A DNA stretch of 64,000 nt from positions 1 through 64,000 of the forward strand of contig CAJGCP010000011.1 of the NCBI GenBank assembly GCA_904501885.1, written 5' to 3'. Under the pieces are notes generated by a model, which had not been told where the DNA came from, made no database searches, and saw nothing but the letters and a program-made list of their open reading frames with translations. Below are positions 17,732 to 28,263 of this stretch, piece by piece. A program made the translations under genes and the position numbers. The first letter of the stretch is position 1, and every line of letters starts with the position of its first letter. This DNA is from an uncultured Acetatifactor sp. (lineage in GTDB: Bacteria; Bacillota; Clostridia; Lachnospirales; Lachnospiraceae).

Positions 17732-18466
17732 CTAAATAAAAGATGCCTTTGATGCACTATCTTCGTCTAAATAGAGAACGAAACTGGGGTGTGTTTTTAA
17801 GAGAGTGGCAGGTATCATATTAGTTACTTTAGTGGCATGAAGAGTATTTGCAATTGCTTCTGCCTTTACTGCGTAGGGAACGCAGGATACAATATGTTTA
17901 CATTGCATAATCTGATAGGTGGTCATCGAAACGGCCTGCTTGGGCACATCATCAATGGTGGCAAACCATCCTTCACCCATTTGTTGCTGCTTGCAACGCT
18001 CGTCCAGATTCACGATAATGTATGCTTCTTTTGTGTCGAAATCGGCAGGTGGATCGTTGAAGGCAATATGTCCGTTCTCTCCAATGCCTATCAAGCCGAT
18101 ATCGATGGGGAGTCTTCTGATTTCCTCCGTCAATGTAGCAATACATTCTTTTGTGCCATCCACAAAGTGAACAGCCTTCAAGGGAGCCACTTTGTCTACG
18201 AAACGTTCCTTTAAATATTTACGGAAGCTTGCATTGTGGGTTTCCGGCAAATCGACGTATTCATCCAGGTGGAACATTTCCACACATTCCCATTTGATGT
18301 CGGGCTCTTGGGTGAGCGCCTCGATAGTGTCAAACTGAGATGCACCGGTGGAAAGTACGATTCTTGCGTATCCCTGTGTAGCAATACATTCCCGTAAGCG
18401 TTCTGCAACATGCTTTGCAGCGTTCTTGCCCAGTTCCTTGCTGTCTTTGAAAATTCTGAGTTCCAT
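17732..18466 (-). CDS. nagB: Glucosamine-6-phosphate deaminase
   Basis: This 244-residue enzyme turns glucosamine-6-phosphate into fructose-6-phosphate and ammonia, feeding amino sugars into glycolysis. Recognisable are the phosphate loop STGASQFDT, the HLDEYV segment with catalytic Asp, and GIGENGHIAFNDP. A strong AAGGAGGAAA precedes the ATG. It is the last gene of the operon after nagA (38-nt gap) and is followed by a terminator. Confidence 0.95.
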   Translation of the reverse strand: MELRIFKDSKELGKNAAKHVAERLRECIATQGYARIVLSTGASQFDTIEALTQEPDIKWECVEMFHLDEYVDLPETHNASFRKYLKERFVDKVAPLKAVHFVDGTKECIATLTEEIRRLPIDIGLIGIGENGHIAFNDPPADFDTKEAYIIVNLDERCKQQQMGEGWFATIDDVPKQAVSMTTYQIMQCKHIVSCVPYAVKAEAIANTLHATKVTNMIPATLLKTHPSFVLYLDEDSASKASFI

Positions 18467-18504
18467 GTTTTTCCTCCTTGTTTTCTTTATGTAGTATTTG
18501 TTTA

Positions 18505-19668
18505 TTAGTTTATTTCCATACCTTGTACAATTACCCGATGCACGTGAATGTCTTCGTCAAAAAAGACCAAGTCAGCCTTGTACCCGGGGGCTATTTGACC
18601 CCTGTCTGTCAAATGCATGGTTTTTGCCGGTGTTTCGCACATCATTTTGATACAATCATTCAACGGAATGCCAGATTTATACATCACCCGAACCAGCCTG
18701 TCTGCAGTGGCAACACTTCCGGCAAAGGCTGACATATCATCCAACCAGGCAACGCCGTTTTTAATCGTGCAGGACATGCCATCATGTTTGGGACCAAGTA
18801 CGGATGGTCCATCACTCGTGGCTGCACCACGCATGGAATCTGTTATCAAACATATCTTGTCGGGGCCTTTGATTTTGTATATCATGCGCAAGAGTTCCGG
18901 TGGTAAATGTTCCCCATCTGCAATTACTTCCGCGGTAATTGTATCCTCCAAAAAGGTAGTCTCAACAGCACCGAGTTTGCGATATAAATTACGGCGTGTG
19001 ACGGTGTTCATACCGGAGTATAGATGAGTAGCCAAATGACATCCTTTATCAATTGCCGGTTTCAGTTCTTCGTAAATGCCCTCTGTGTGTCCGAATGCAG
19101 CCACGATATTGTTTGCGTTTAGTGCATCCATGAGGGCATCTGTTCCGGGTAACTCCGGTGCAAAACTGATTCTTTTTACCGTTCCCTCACCAATAGCAAT
19201 AAAGGTTTCATATTCCTCGGGTATTGGACGTTTGATATAATCCGGGTTCTGCGCGCCGCTCATACTGAAGGAAAAATAGGGCCCTTCCAGATGAGAACCG
19301 GCGATAAACGGCCGTCCCGGTGCATTTTGTAGCATCGCATCTTTTACATTTCGGATAAAGCAACAAATGTCTTCTGTAGAGGATGAGGTGCATGTGGGGA
19401 AAATAGTAGTGGTTCCGTATTTAGCGTGAGTTGAAGCTGCTTTCAAAACATCCTCTACGGAGCCGTCTGCAAAATCATAGCCACCCGCACCATGCGTATG
19501 TATGTCTATAAATCCCGGCGAAACGTATAACCCTGCCCCATCTATACACACATCATAGGGAAGATTTTCCTCTGTAACCGACGCAATGGTATCATCTTCG
19601 ATATAAAGATTTTTATTGCTTACTATCTCGTTTGTTATTAGTTTGGCATTTGTTATTTTGGTTATCAT
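18505..19668 (-). CDS. nagA: N-acetylglucosamine-6-phosphate deacetylase
   Basis: This 387-residue amidohydrolase removes acetate from GlcNAc-6-phosphate and gives the substrate of NagB. The metal site HTHGAGGYDFADG, the GSHLEGPY motif with the metal-binding Glu and the ITDSMRGA segment with catalytic Asp are present. It begins 2 nt after the stop of the upstream oxidoreductase, so the two are translationally linked. Confidence 0.95.
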   Translation of the reverse strand: MITKITNAKLITNEIVSNKNLYIEDDTIASVTEENLPYDVCIDGAGLYVSPGFIDIHTHGAGGYDFADGSVEDVLKAASTHAKYGTTTIFPTCTSSSTEDICCFIRNVKDAMLQNAPGRPFIAGSHLEGPYFSFSMSGAQNPDYIKRPIPEEYETFIAIGEGTVKRISFAPELPGTDALMDALNANNIVAAFGHTEGIYEELKPAIDKGCHLATHLYSGMNTVTRRNLYRKLGAVETTFLEDTITAEVIADGEHLPPELLRMIYKIKGPDKICLITDSMRGAATSDGPSVLGPKHDGMSCTIKNGVAWLDDMSAFAGSVATADRLVRVMYKSGIPLNDCIKMMCETPAKTMHLTDRGQIAPGYKADLVFFDEDIHVHRVIVQGMEIN

Positions 19669-19670
19669 GG

Positions 19671-20909
19671 CTATACTCCGCAGTCGTCGCCATAAAACTC
19701 GCTGAGCGCCACCCGACGGTTTTCTTTCATGGAAAGGTTTGCTGCCATGCCTATACTGATTGACATAATACCTTCCCGTATACCGGCCTTCTGATTCAGG
19801 GGATCGCTGTCCATACCCCTAAAGAGCATATCACGGATTTTGTTGTCCGCACCACCGTGTCCGATTACCTGGCCTTTCGGCATGTTATACACAATCTGCT
19901 CGCCTTTTCGATTAAAGATTTTTACATTATCGCTGGTTGCCACATCATATCCTTGGGTAGCCAAATGGATACTGGTGATTTCCATTCGTCCATCGGTTCC
20001 GTTGATGCACATTTTACAGCCTTCAAAAGGAGAGTGGGCTGTCAAAGAATAACTCATCACAGCTCCCTTGCGATACTTTACATTTACTGAAACGCTATCC
20101 TGAATATCTATCTCGTCTGAGAAGACGCATTTGTCTCGATAGTAGCCATCCTGATCTTCGCAATCGAAGTACATTTTTTGATAAAATGTTTCACTCTTAA
20201 GATCTTCGTAAAACTCGCATGTTTTTGTGTGAGGACAGTCAGAACATCTCTCGGCGCGTTCTTCCCTGGTGGGACCATAGAAGCGTGTTGTGCCAAAGGC
20301 ATTGACTTCTACGGGTTCGTCTTCCAAAAACCAGTTTACAAGGTCAAAATGATGTGTGGATTTATGAACCATTAGAGATCCGGAATTCTTAATTTCTCTG
20401 TGCCATCTTCTAAAATAGCTTGCACCATGCTCGGTATCTAGCATCCATTCAAAATGGACACTTAAAACATCACCAATCACACCGCTGGAAATAATTTCTT
20501 TGCATCTCTTATAAAAAGGATGGAAACGGAGATTGAAGGTTACCTTCACATCTCTACCGGTGCGCTTCTTTGCGTCAATAATTGCTAGGGTTTTGTCAAA
20601 GGTCGTTGTCATAGGTTTTTCCACAATGACATCACATCCTGCCTCCATGGCTTTGATCATGTAGTAATCATGTTCACAGTCCTTGGTGGTGACAATTACC
20701 ACATCCGGCTTAACTTCTTCCAGCATCTTGTCAAAGTCATCATATACGGGGATGGATTCGCCTGAAAACTCACTTACCAAAGCTGCCCTTTTAGGGTTGA
20801 TATCGTACACACCACAAAGCTTTCCGCAATCCTTGTATTCTTTGACCAAAGGAACGGCGAAAGCATTTGTACCGCGATGTCCGGTACCGACTTGTACATA
20901 TTTTTTCAT
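19671..20909 (-). CDS. Gfo/Idh/MocA family oxidoreductase with Cys cluster
   Basis: This 412-residue protein has an N-terminal Rossmann fold (VQVGTGHRGTNA), the family EKP motif (97-99) and a C-terminal substrate domain. An inserted segment carries Cys222, 225, 231, 250 and 261, spaced like a metal site. Family members oxidise or epimerise sugars using bound NAD(P). Being first in the nagAB operon, it may convert an uncommon amino sugar or glycoside before NagA. A TTTTCAGGAGGGAAAAG region gives a good ribosome binding site. Confidence 0.87.
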   Translation of the reverse strand: MKKYVQVGTGHRGTNAFAVPLVKEYKDCGKLCGVYDINPKRAALVSEFSGESIPVYDDFDKMLEEVKPDVVIVTTKDCEHDYYMIKAMEAGCDVIVEKPMTTTFDKTLAIIDAKKRTGRDVKVTFNLRFHPFYKRCKEIISSGVIGDVLSVHFEWMLDTEHGASYFRRWHREIKNSGSLMVHKSTHHFDLVNWFLEDEPVEVNAFGTTRFYGPTREERAERCSDCPHTKTCEFYEDLKSETFYQKMYFDCEDQDGYYRDKCVFSDEIDIQDSVSVNVKYRKGAVMSYSLTAHSPFEGCKMCINGTDGRMEITSIHLATQGYDVATSDNVKIFNRKGEQIVYNMPKGQVIGHGGADNKIRDMLFRGMDSDPLNQKAGIREGIMSISIGMAANLSMKENRRVALSEFYGDDCGV

Positions 20910-20974
20910 CTTTTCCCTCCTGAAAATGCCGTGGGTAAAGGCGGCTCGTCATTACCCACTATGCGTACAAGGTA

Positions 20975-21003
20975 ATTATAATTTCTCGATATTTTTGTGT
21001 AAA
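20975..21003 (-). promoter_or_regulatory. Promoter of the amino-sugar operon
   Basis: On the minus strand TTTACA, 17 nt and TATAAT lie about 65 nt before the oxidoreductase ATG. Confidence 0.78.
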
Positions 21004-21047
21004 GCCAACAAACTGACACATTTAGGACAATTTTAAAAAAAATAGAG

Positions 21048-21076
21048 TAGACAAACAAACGAAAAAGCGCTATAAT
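21048..21076 (+). promoter_or_regulatory. Promoter of the divergent AraC-type regulator gene
   Basis: TAGACA, 17 nt and a perfect TATAAT face away from the nag operon promoter about 45 bp distant. Confidence 0.78.
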
Positions 21077-21135
21077 ATTTAAAAATAGGATTATTCTTCA
21101 CTTATTCGGATAATTCTTAACAAGAAAGGGAAAAT

Positions 21136-21996
21136 ATGCAAAAATACAAAGACGAACACATGGAAAGGCAAATGGATGAATATGTGATGCGTCAAGAACT
21201 AAGGCAGTCCCAACTGATGGTTCATCCCAGGAATGTAGACCTGTATATTCCGCCCATCACATGGAAGGGCGACTGTGTGGGCCACATCGGAAGGGCCGAC
21301 ACGTTTTTTTGGTTGCTGGAAGGGGAATGCTTTCTCAATATAAACTCTCAGTACTTTGTATTGCGCCCCGGTCAACTGGCATTCCTGCCGAAGGATAAAA
21401 TGCGGGCCTATACGCATGTCAGTGACAATTTCTGTATGTATGAAATGGGATTTACGGCAGAGAGCGACGGGGAGAATCTTATGGCCCAATTGGGGCTCAC
21501 GGAGTCGAATTATGTGGTGGATGTTCCGCAAAAGGAAGAAATGAGCGGCTATTTTGAGAAGTCATATCATAAAGAGATGTTTAAAAATCCGGTTCATAAT
21601 TTGGGTTGGTGTGCGAATCTCATCAACATTATATGCCTTTATGTGAGAGAGAGGCAGAATACAGACCAAAGCGAAGAACGGTTCTTTGCACCGATTAAGG
21701 ATTATATGTTGGACAATCTCAATAAAACAATTTCAACAGAGGAATTGGCAGGTTTAGTGTTTATGCAACCCAACTATTTTATACGGCGGTTCAAAAAGGC
21801 TTTTGGCGTACCGCCCATGGCGTATCTTGCACGTTTAAGGCTATATAAGGCGATGGAACTCCTGATTTCCACGGAGCAGTCAACGGAGCAGATAGCACGG
21901 CAGGTGGGAATAGAAGATACATCCTACTTTGCCCGATTCTTTAAAAAGAACAGCGGAGTTACGCCTCGGGAATACCGAAAAGCTTTCCGTAAATAA
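21136..21996 (+). CDS. AraC-family transcriptional regulator of the amino-sugar operon
   Basis: The 286-residue protein has an N-terminal cupin-like sensor (about 40-140, including LRPGQLAFLPKD) and a C-terminal double helix-turn-helix (about 185-284) with TEELAGLVFMQPNYFIRRFKKAFG and EQIARQVGIEDTSYFARFFKK. Divergent orientation to the nag operon and back-to-back promoters suggest it controls that operon in response to an amino-sugar ligand. That target is inferred from position only. Confidence 0.88.
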   Translation: MQKYKDEHMERQMDEYVMRQELRQSQLMVHPRNVDLYIPPITWKGDCVGHIGRADTFFWLLEGECFLNINSQYFVLRPGQLAFLPKDKMRAYTHVSDNFCMYEMGFTAESDGENLMAQLGLTESNYVVDVPQKEEMSGYFEKSYHKEMFKNPVHNLGWCANLINIICLYVRERQNTDQSEERFFAPIKDYMLDNLNKTISTEELAGLVFMQPNYFIRRFKKAFGVPPMAYLARLRLYKAMELLISTEQSTEQIARQVGIEDTSYFARFFKKNSGVTPREYRKAFRK

Positions 21997-22000
21997 GCAT

Positions 22001-22014
22001 TGTAAACGCTTGCA
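22001..22014 (+). promoter_or_regulatory. Candidate cre (CcpA) site
   Basis: TGTAAACGCTTGCA fits the Firmicutes cre consensus TGNAANCGNTNNCA completely. It overlaps the -35 of the promoter at 22010-22038, so CcpA binding would repress it. Confidence 0.55.
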
Positions 22015-22038
22015 ACTTTTTACCGAAAGGCGTATGAT
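22010..22038 (+). promoter_or_regulatory. Promoter of the 22085-22585 gene
   Basis: TTGCAA, 17 nt and TATGAT lie about 47 nt before the ATG. Confidence 0.65.
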
Positions 22039-22084
22039 AGAAGAACACGAAAAGTCGATTGTGATATAAGAAAAGGAAATAAAT

Positions 22085-22585
22085 ATGATAAATGATACCT
22101 ATGTGGAGTGTCTGGTAAAGGCGCAAAGCTCCTTAAAATTTAAATTGATTAAAACATTGCTGATTACAGCTACTGTGGTTTCTGCGCTTTTTAGTCTTGC
22201 GCTGGGGCCCTGGATGATAACTTTGGCATTGGTGTGCGGATTGAGTGCCTTTACGGTAAGTCCTCTGGTGCATATAGAGTATGAATATTTATACGTAGAC
22301 CGGGAGTTGACCGTAGATAAAATCCTCAATAGAAAGAGCCGTAAAAAAGTAGCCAATTATAGTTTGAACAAAATAGAAATTATGGCTCCATACCGCAGTT
22401 ACCGGCTGGATGAATATAAGAACAGACAGGTCACAGAAAAGGATTACAGTATCGGTAAGGAGGAAAAGCCGGACAGACGTTATGTGATGTATTACGAAGG
22501 CAATCAAAAAATTATTTTGAGCCCCTCTGAGGAACTGATTCAGGCTATGAAATACATGGCGCCCAGAAAAGTATTTACAGATTGA
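22085..22585 (+). CDS. Small membrane protein, DUF6106-like
   Basis: The 166-residue protein has two adjacent hydrophobic helices (about 20-37 and 41-60) and a basic, Tyr-rich cytoplasmic domain with YVDRELTVDKILNRKSRKKVA and a C-terminal LSPSEELIQAMKYMAPRKVF. It resembles an uncharacterised Lachnospiraceae family (I believe DUF6106), whose fold may be PH-like. Function is unknown. An AAAAGGAAAT site precedes the ATG and a putative cre site overlaps its promoter. Confidence 0.65.
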   Translation: MINDTYVECLVKAQSSLKFKLIKTLLITATVVSALFSLALGPWMITLALVCGLSAFTVSPLVHIEYEYLYVDRELTVDKILNRKSRKKVANYSLNKIEIMAPYRSYRLDEYKNRQVTEKDYSIGKEEKPDRRYVMYYEGNQKIILSPSEELIQAMKYMAPRKVFTD

Positions 22586-22604
22586 TTTTTCCAGTGGAAT
22601 TCCG

Positions 22605-22633
22605 TTGACATTAAAGTCAAATTTTGATAAAAT
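22605..22633 (+). promoter_or_regulatory. guaB promoter
   Basis: TTGACA, 17 nt and an extended -10 (TGATAAAAT) lie 33 nt before the guaB ATG. Confidence 0.85.
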
Positions 22634-22662
22634 CCATAGAAATCAAACACATAGGAGGATAG

Positions 22663-24120
<1,458 letters not shown>

Positions 24121-24131
24121 TTTTTATACAG

Positions 24132-24163
24132 AAAAGCACCGACGGAAACGTTGGTGCTTTTTT
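24132..24163 (+). terminator. guaB terminator
   Basis: AGCACCGACG pairs with CGTTGGTGCT (one G-T pair) and is followed by a run of T. Confidence 0.88.
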
Positions 24164-24185
24164 CTGTAAAACCCCTACTATTTTC

Positions 24186-24214
24186 TTGACTTTTTTATTT
24201 CTATTGACTATAAT
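24186..24214 (+). promoter_or_regulatory. Promoter of the acyl-CoA synthetase / ior operon
   Basis: TTGACT, exactly 17 nt and TATAAT. Two tandem copies of GCGTTAAA (24232-24247) follow near +12 and may be an operator. Confidence 0.8.
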
Positions 24215-24289
24215 CAATTTAGCCATTAAAAGCGTTAAAGCGTTAAAGAGCGAAAATCATATAAAGTATTAGAAAAAGGATTGACAGTT

Positions 24290-25924
24290 ATGCCTATTAC
24301 AGAGTTTTTAGAGAGAAATGCCAGAGAATACCCCAACGATATTTGTCTGGTAGAAATTAATCCGGAGATCACAGAAAACCGACGCGTGACCTGGAAGGAG
24401 TACGAGCTGATTGAAGCCAGTCCCCAAACCAGTTATCGCAGGGAAATCACATGGAGCGTATTCAACGAAAAGGCCAATCGGTTTGCCAACCTGCTGATTC
24501 AAAGAGGAATCAAAAAAGGGGATAAGGTGGCAATCCTGATGATGAATGGTTTGGAATGGTTGCCCATTTATTTTGGTATCCTGAAAACCGGTGCACTGGC
24601 AGTTCCTTTGAACTTTAGATATTCTGCAGATGAGATTGAATATTGCGTCAATCTGGCACAGGTAGATGTGCTGGTATTTGGCAATTCCTTCATCGGACGT
24701 GTGGAAGAGATTGCAGACAGAATCAGCAAAGGAAGACTTTTAATTTATGTAGGAGAGGGATGTCCCGGATTCGCAGATGACTACAACTCTTTGTCTGCGA
24801 ACTGCTCCAGCCTTTCTCCACGCATTGTATTGAGCGAGGACGATGATGCTGCGATTTACTTCTCCTCAGGTACCACCGGATTCCCGAAAGCAATTTTGCA
24901 TAAACATAGAAGCCTAACCCACTCCTGTAAGGTGGAGCAAAACCATCACGGACAGACCAAGGACGATGTCTTTTTGTGCATCCCGCCTTTGTACCATACA
25001 GGTGCTAAGATGCATTGGTTCGGAAGTCTGTTGTCAGGAAGTAAGGCAGTGCTCCTTAAGGGTACGAAACCGGAATTTATTTTGGATGTGGCATCCAAGG
25101 AAAAATGTACCATTGTATGGCTCCTGGTACCTTGGGCACAGGATATTCTGGAAGCCATTGAGAGCGGTAGAGTAAATTTGGAAGACTATGAATTGGATCA
25201 GTGGAGACTGATGCACATCGGTGCCCAGCCGGTACCACAGAGTTTGATTAAGAGATGGAAGGAAATCTTCCCCAACCACGCGTATGATACCAATTATGGC
25301 CTGTCTGAGTCTATTGGCCCCGGTTGTGTGCACTTGGGTGTGGAAAACATTCACAAAGTGGGTGCCATCGGTAAACCCGGATATGGTTGGGAAGTCAAAA
25401 TTGTAGATGAACAGCGCAATCAAGTGGAACACGGCCAGGTAGGCGAGTTGGCTGTGAAGGGCCCCGGTGTAATGACCTGCTACTACAGAGATGAAAAAGC
25501 AACTGCGGAAGTGCTTTCAGAGGGCTGGTTATTTACCGGAGATATGGCAAGAGAGGATGAAGATGGATTTATCTACCTGGTAGACCGTAAAAAAGATGTT
25601 ATTATCAGCGGCGGTGAAAATCTCTACCCGGTACAGATTGAAGATTTTATCCGTACCAACAACAAAGTGCATGATGTTGCAGTTATCGGCTTGAAGAATA
25701 AGAGATTAGGAGAGATTGCGGCTGCAATCATTGAGGTCAAAGAAGGTATGACCATGACCAAAGAGGAAGTGGATCAATTCTGTTTGGCATTGCCCCGTTA
25801 TAAACGACCTCACGAAGTTATTTTTGCAGATATCCCCAGAAATCCTACCGGAAAAATCGAGAAGCCCAAGCTTCGTGAAATGTATGGTTCCCTGGGATTG
25901 ATAGCAGATCAAACCAACGGATAA
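24290..25924 (+). CDS. AMP-forming acyl-CoA synthetase
   Basis: This 544-residue member of the ANL superfamily activates a carboxylic acid with ATP and joins it to CoA. Key motifs are the P-loop YFSSGTTGFPKA, the YGLSESIGPG substrate-site loop, GDMAREDEDGFIYLVDRKKD (core motif) and the catalytic Lys in NPTGKIEKPKLRE. ATG 24290 is preferred to TTG 24281, as AAAGGA sits 9 nt upstream. It lies 13 nt before iorA, so an aryl or branched-chain acid made or used by the oxidoreductase is a likely substrate. Confidence 0.88.
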   Translation: MPITEFLERNAREYPNDICLVEINPEITENRRVTWKEYELIEASPQTSYRREITWSVFNEKANRFANLLIQRGIKKGDKVAILMMNGLEWLPIYFGILKTGALAVPLNFRYSADEIEYCVNLAQVDVLVFGNSFIGRVEEIADRISKGRLLIYVGEGCPGFADDYNSLSANCSSLSPRIVLSEDDDAAIYFSSGTTGFPKAILHKHRSLTHSCKVEQNHHGQTKDDVFLCIPPLYHTGAKMHWFGSLLSGSKAVLLKGTKPEFILDVASKEKCTIVWLLVPWAQDILEAIESGRVNLEDYELDQWRLMHIGAQPVPQSLIKRWKEIFPNHAYDTNYGLSESIGPGCVHLGVENIHKVGAIGKPGYGWEVKIVDEQRNQVEHGQVGELAVKGPGVMTCYYRDEKATAEVLSEGWLFTGDMAREDEDGFIYLVDRKKDVIISGGENLYPVQIEDFIRTNNKVHDVAVIGLKNKRLGEIAAAIIEVKEGMTMTKEEVDQFCLALPRYKRPHEVIFADIPRNPTGKIEKPKLREMYGSLGLIADQTNG

Positions 25925-25937
25925 GGAAGGAAAGAAA

Positions 25938-27686
25938 ATGAGCGAAAAGAAGATTATGTTAGGCAATGAAGCCATTGCCAGAGGTGCATATGAAGCCGGT
26001 GTGAAAGTGTCTGCGGCATACCCCGGCACTCCCAGTACCGAAATCAGCGAAAATATTGTAAAATACCCTGAAATTTATGCAGAGTGGTCCCCAAATGAGA
26101 AGGTGGCTATGGAAGTAGCCATTGGTGCTTCCATCAGCGGAGTGCGTTCTATGGCATCCATGAAGCATGTGGGTGTGAACGTGGCATCTGACCCTCTCTA
26201 CACCATCTCCTACGCCGGCGTGAACGGTGGATTGGTGTTGGTGGCAGCAGATGATCCGGGCTTGTATTCTTCCCAGAATGAGCAGGACACCAGATGTGTG
26301 GCAAGAGCTGCTATGGTACCGGTATTGGAGCCTTCTGATTCTCAGGAAGCGAAAGACTTTATGAAGTATGCTTTTGAGTTGTCTGAAAAATATGACACAC
26401 CTGTCATTCTTCGCACAACCACCCGTCTTTCCCACTCCCAGGGCCCTGTAACACTGGAGGAAAGACAAAAGATAGAAGACAAAGTATATGAGAGAAATGT
26501 GGGCAAGTTCGTTATGATGCCCGGCAACGCAAAACAGCGTCATCTGTATGTGGAACAGCGCCTGAAAGATATGGCTGTCGACGGTTATGATATGCCCATC
26601 AATCGTATGGAATTGAATGATTCCAAGATTGGTTTTATCACCAGCGGTATTGCATATCAGTATGTGAAGGAAGCTTGCCCGGAGGCCAGTGTGTTGAAAC
26701 TGGGTATGGTACATCCTCTGCCCCGCAAGTTGATTGAGGAATTTGCAGAGAAGGTAGAAGTGCTTTATATCTTTGAAGAATTGGAGCCTGTGTTTGAGGA
26801 ACAGATCAAATCTTGGGGCATCAATTGTATCGGAAAAGAAATCTTTACAGTGCAGGGTGAGTACAGCGCCAATATGATCCGCAAGGCAGTATTGCATCAG
26901 GATGCGGACTTAAAGGATGCGGCAAAGGTACCGGCAAGACCTCCCATTCTCTGTCCCGGCTGCCCCCACAGAAGCGTATATAGTGTGTTGAATAAATTAA
27001 AAATTCACGCAGCAGGAGACATCGGCTGTTATACTCTTGGTGCTGTGGCTCCTCTCAGCGTGGTGGATACCACGGTATGTATGGGTGCAAGTATTTCTAC
27101 CCTCCATGGTATGGAAAAAGCCAAAGGAAAAGATTACATTAAGAACTGGGTGGCGGTGATTGGTGATTCCACCTTCATGCACACCGGCGTCAATTCCCTG
27201 ATGAACATGGTTTATAACCAGGGTACCGGTACCGTAATGATTTTGGATAACTCCACCACTGGTATGACCGGACATCAGGACCATGCTGCTACCGGAAAGA
27301 CCCTGATGGGAGAGACTGTTCCCGCCATTAACATTTACCATCTTTGCAAGGCGATGGGGATTAAAAATGTGATTGAGGTGGATGCCTTCGACACTGCCCT
27401 GTTGGAAAAAGTAATCAAAGAGGAAGTGGCAAAGGATGAAGTTTCCGTTATCATTACCAAGGCACCCTGCGTTCTGTTAAAAACAGAAAAAGCAACAAAA
27501 GTTGCAAAAGAATGTGTCACAATTTCGGAAAAATGCAAGAAATGTGGCATGTGCTTGCGTCCCGGATGTCCTGCTTTGACGAAAAATGCGGACGGAACCA
27601 TTTCTATTGATGCGACCATGTGTAATGGCTGCGGATTGTGTCAGCAGTTGTGTAAATTCGGTGCAATTGAAGTGAGGGAAAAATAA
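25938..27686 (+). CDS. iorA: Indolepyruvate ferredoxin oxidoreductase, alpha subunit
   Basis: This 582-residue subunit carries the TPP-binding parts and two C-terminal [4Fe-4S] motifs. Visible are AYPGTPSTE at the N-terminus, the TPP site GDIGCYTLG and GDSTFMHTGVNSL, then CKKCGMCLRPGCPA and CNGCGLCQQLC. The enzyme interconverts aryl 2-oxoacids with aryl-acetyl-CoA and reduced ferredoxin. In anaerobes it may run either to degrade or to build aromatic amino acids. It shares a 1-nt overlap with iorB. Confidence 0.95.
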   Translation: MSEKKIMLGNEAIARGAYEAGVKVSAAYPGTPSTEISENIVKYPEIYAEWSPNEKVAMEVAIGASISGVRSMASMKHVGVNVASDPLYTISYAGVNGGLVLVAADDPGLYSSQNEQDTRCVARAAMVPVLEPSDSQEAKDFMKYAFELSEKYDTPVILRTTTRLSHSQGPVTLEERQKIEDKVYERNVGKFVMMPGNAKQRHLYVEQRLKDMAVDGYDMPINRMELNDSKIGFITSGIAYQYVKEACPEASVLKLGMVHPLPRKLIEEFAEKVEVLYIFEELEPVFEEQIKSWGINCIGKEIFTVQGEYSANMIRKAVLHQDADLKDAAKVPARPPILCPGCPHRSVYSVLNKLKIHAAGDIGCYTLGAVAPLSVVDTTVCMGASISTLHGMEKAKGKDYIKNWVAVIGDSTFMHTGVNSLMNMVYNQGTGTVMILDNSTTGMTGHQDHAATGKTLMGETVPAINIYHLCKAMGIKNVIEVDAFDTALLEKVIKEEVAKDEVSVIITKAPCVLLKTEKATKVAKECVTISEKCKKCGMCLRPGCPALTKNADGTISIDATMCNGCGLCQQLCKFGAIEVREK

Positions 27687-28261
27687 TGAACAATACGAAG
27701 AATATTATGATAGTAGGTGTTGGCGGACAGGGAACCCTGTTGACCAGCAGAATCTTGGGCGGTATTACCCTTGCTGCCGGTTATGATGTGAAATTGTCTG
27801 AGGTGCATGGTATGGCACAGCGTGGCGGTAGTGTGGTGACCTTCGTGCGATACGGCGAGAGCGTGGCAGAGCCCATTGTAGAAGAGGGACAAGCCGATGT
27901 TCTGATTGCCTTTGAAATGTTAGAGGCTCTCCGCTATGCCCATTTTTTGAAAAAAGATGGCGTCTTGATTGTCAACGAGCAGAGAATTGATCCCATTACC
28001 GTAGTGACCGGCGTAGCACAGTATCCTGAAAATATTATTGAGGATTTGGAAAAGGAATACAAAGTACTTAAAGTGGATGCCCAGAAGGCAGCTTTAGAGA
28101 TGGGTAATTCCAAAGTGTTCAACATTATCGTTTTAGGTGTGGCTGCCAGACATATGGACTTCCCCAAGGAGGCCTGGTTGGATGTGATTGAAAAGACAGT
28201 TCCCCCTAAGACGGTGGAAATCAATAAAAAGGCATTCCTGTTGGGATACGAGGAGGTATAG
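27686..28261 (+). CDS. iorB: Indolepyruvate ferredoxin oxidoreductase, beta subunit
   Basis: This 191-residue gamma-type subunit has [16 protein letters not shown] near the N-terminus and the segment [19 protein letters not shown], both typical of IorB. It pairs with IorA. The start ATG overlaps the iorA stop codon and the stop lies 2 nt before paaK, so all three are one transcript. Confidence 0.95.
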   Translation: MNNTKNIMIVGVGGQGTLLTSRILGGITLAAGYDVKLSEVHGMAQRGGSVVTFVRYGESVAEPIVEEGQADVLIAFEMLEALRYAHFLKKDGVLIVNEQRIDPITVVTGVAQYPENIIEDLEKEYKVLKVDAQKAALEMGNSKVFNIIVLGVAARHMDFPKEAWLDVIEKTVPPKTVEINKKAFLLGYEEV

Positions 28262-28263
28262 AC

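Noticed and set aside
24232..24247. CRISPR-like or satellite repeat
   Set aside because: Only two 8-bp tandem copies exist; more likely an operator.
25959..26897. 312-codon open frame on the minus strand
   Set aside because: It lies inside iorA, rich in Cys and His as typical of an antisense frame; no start signals.
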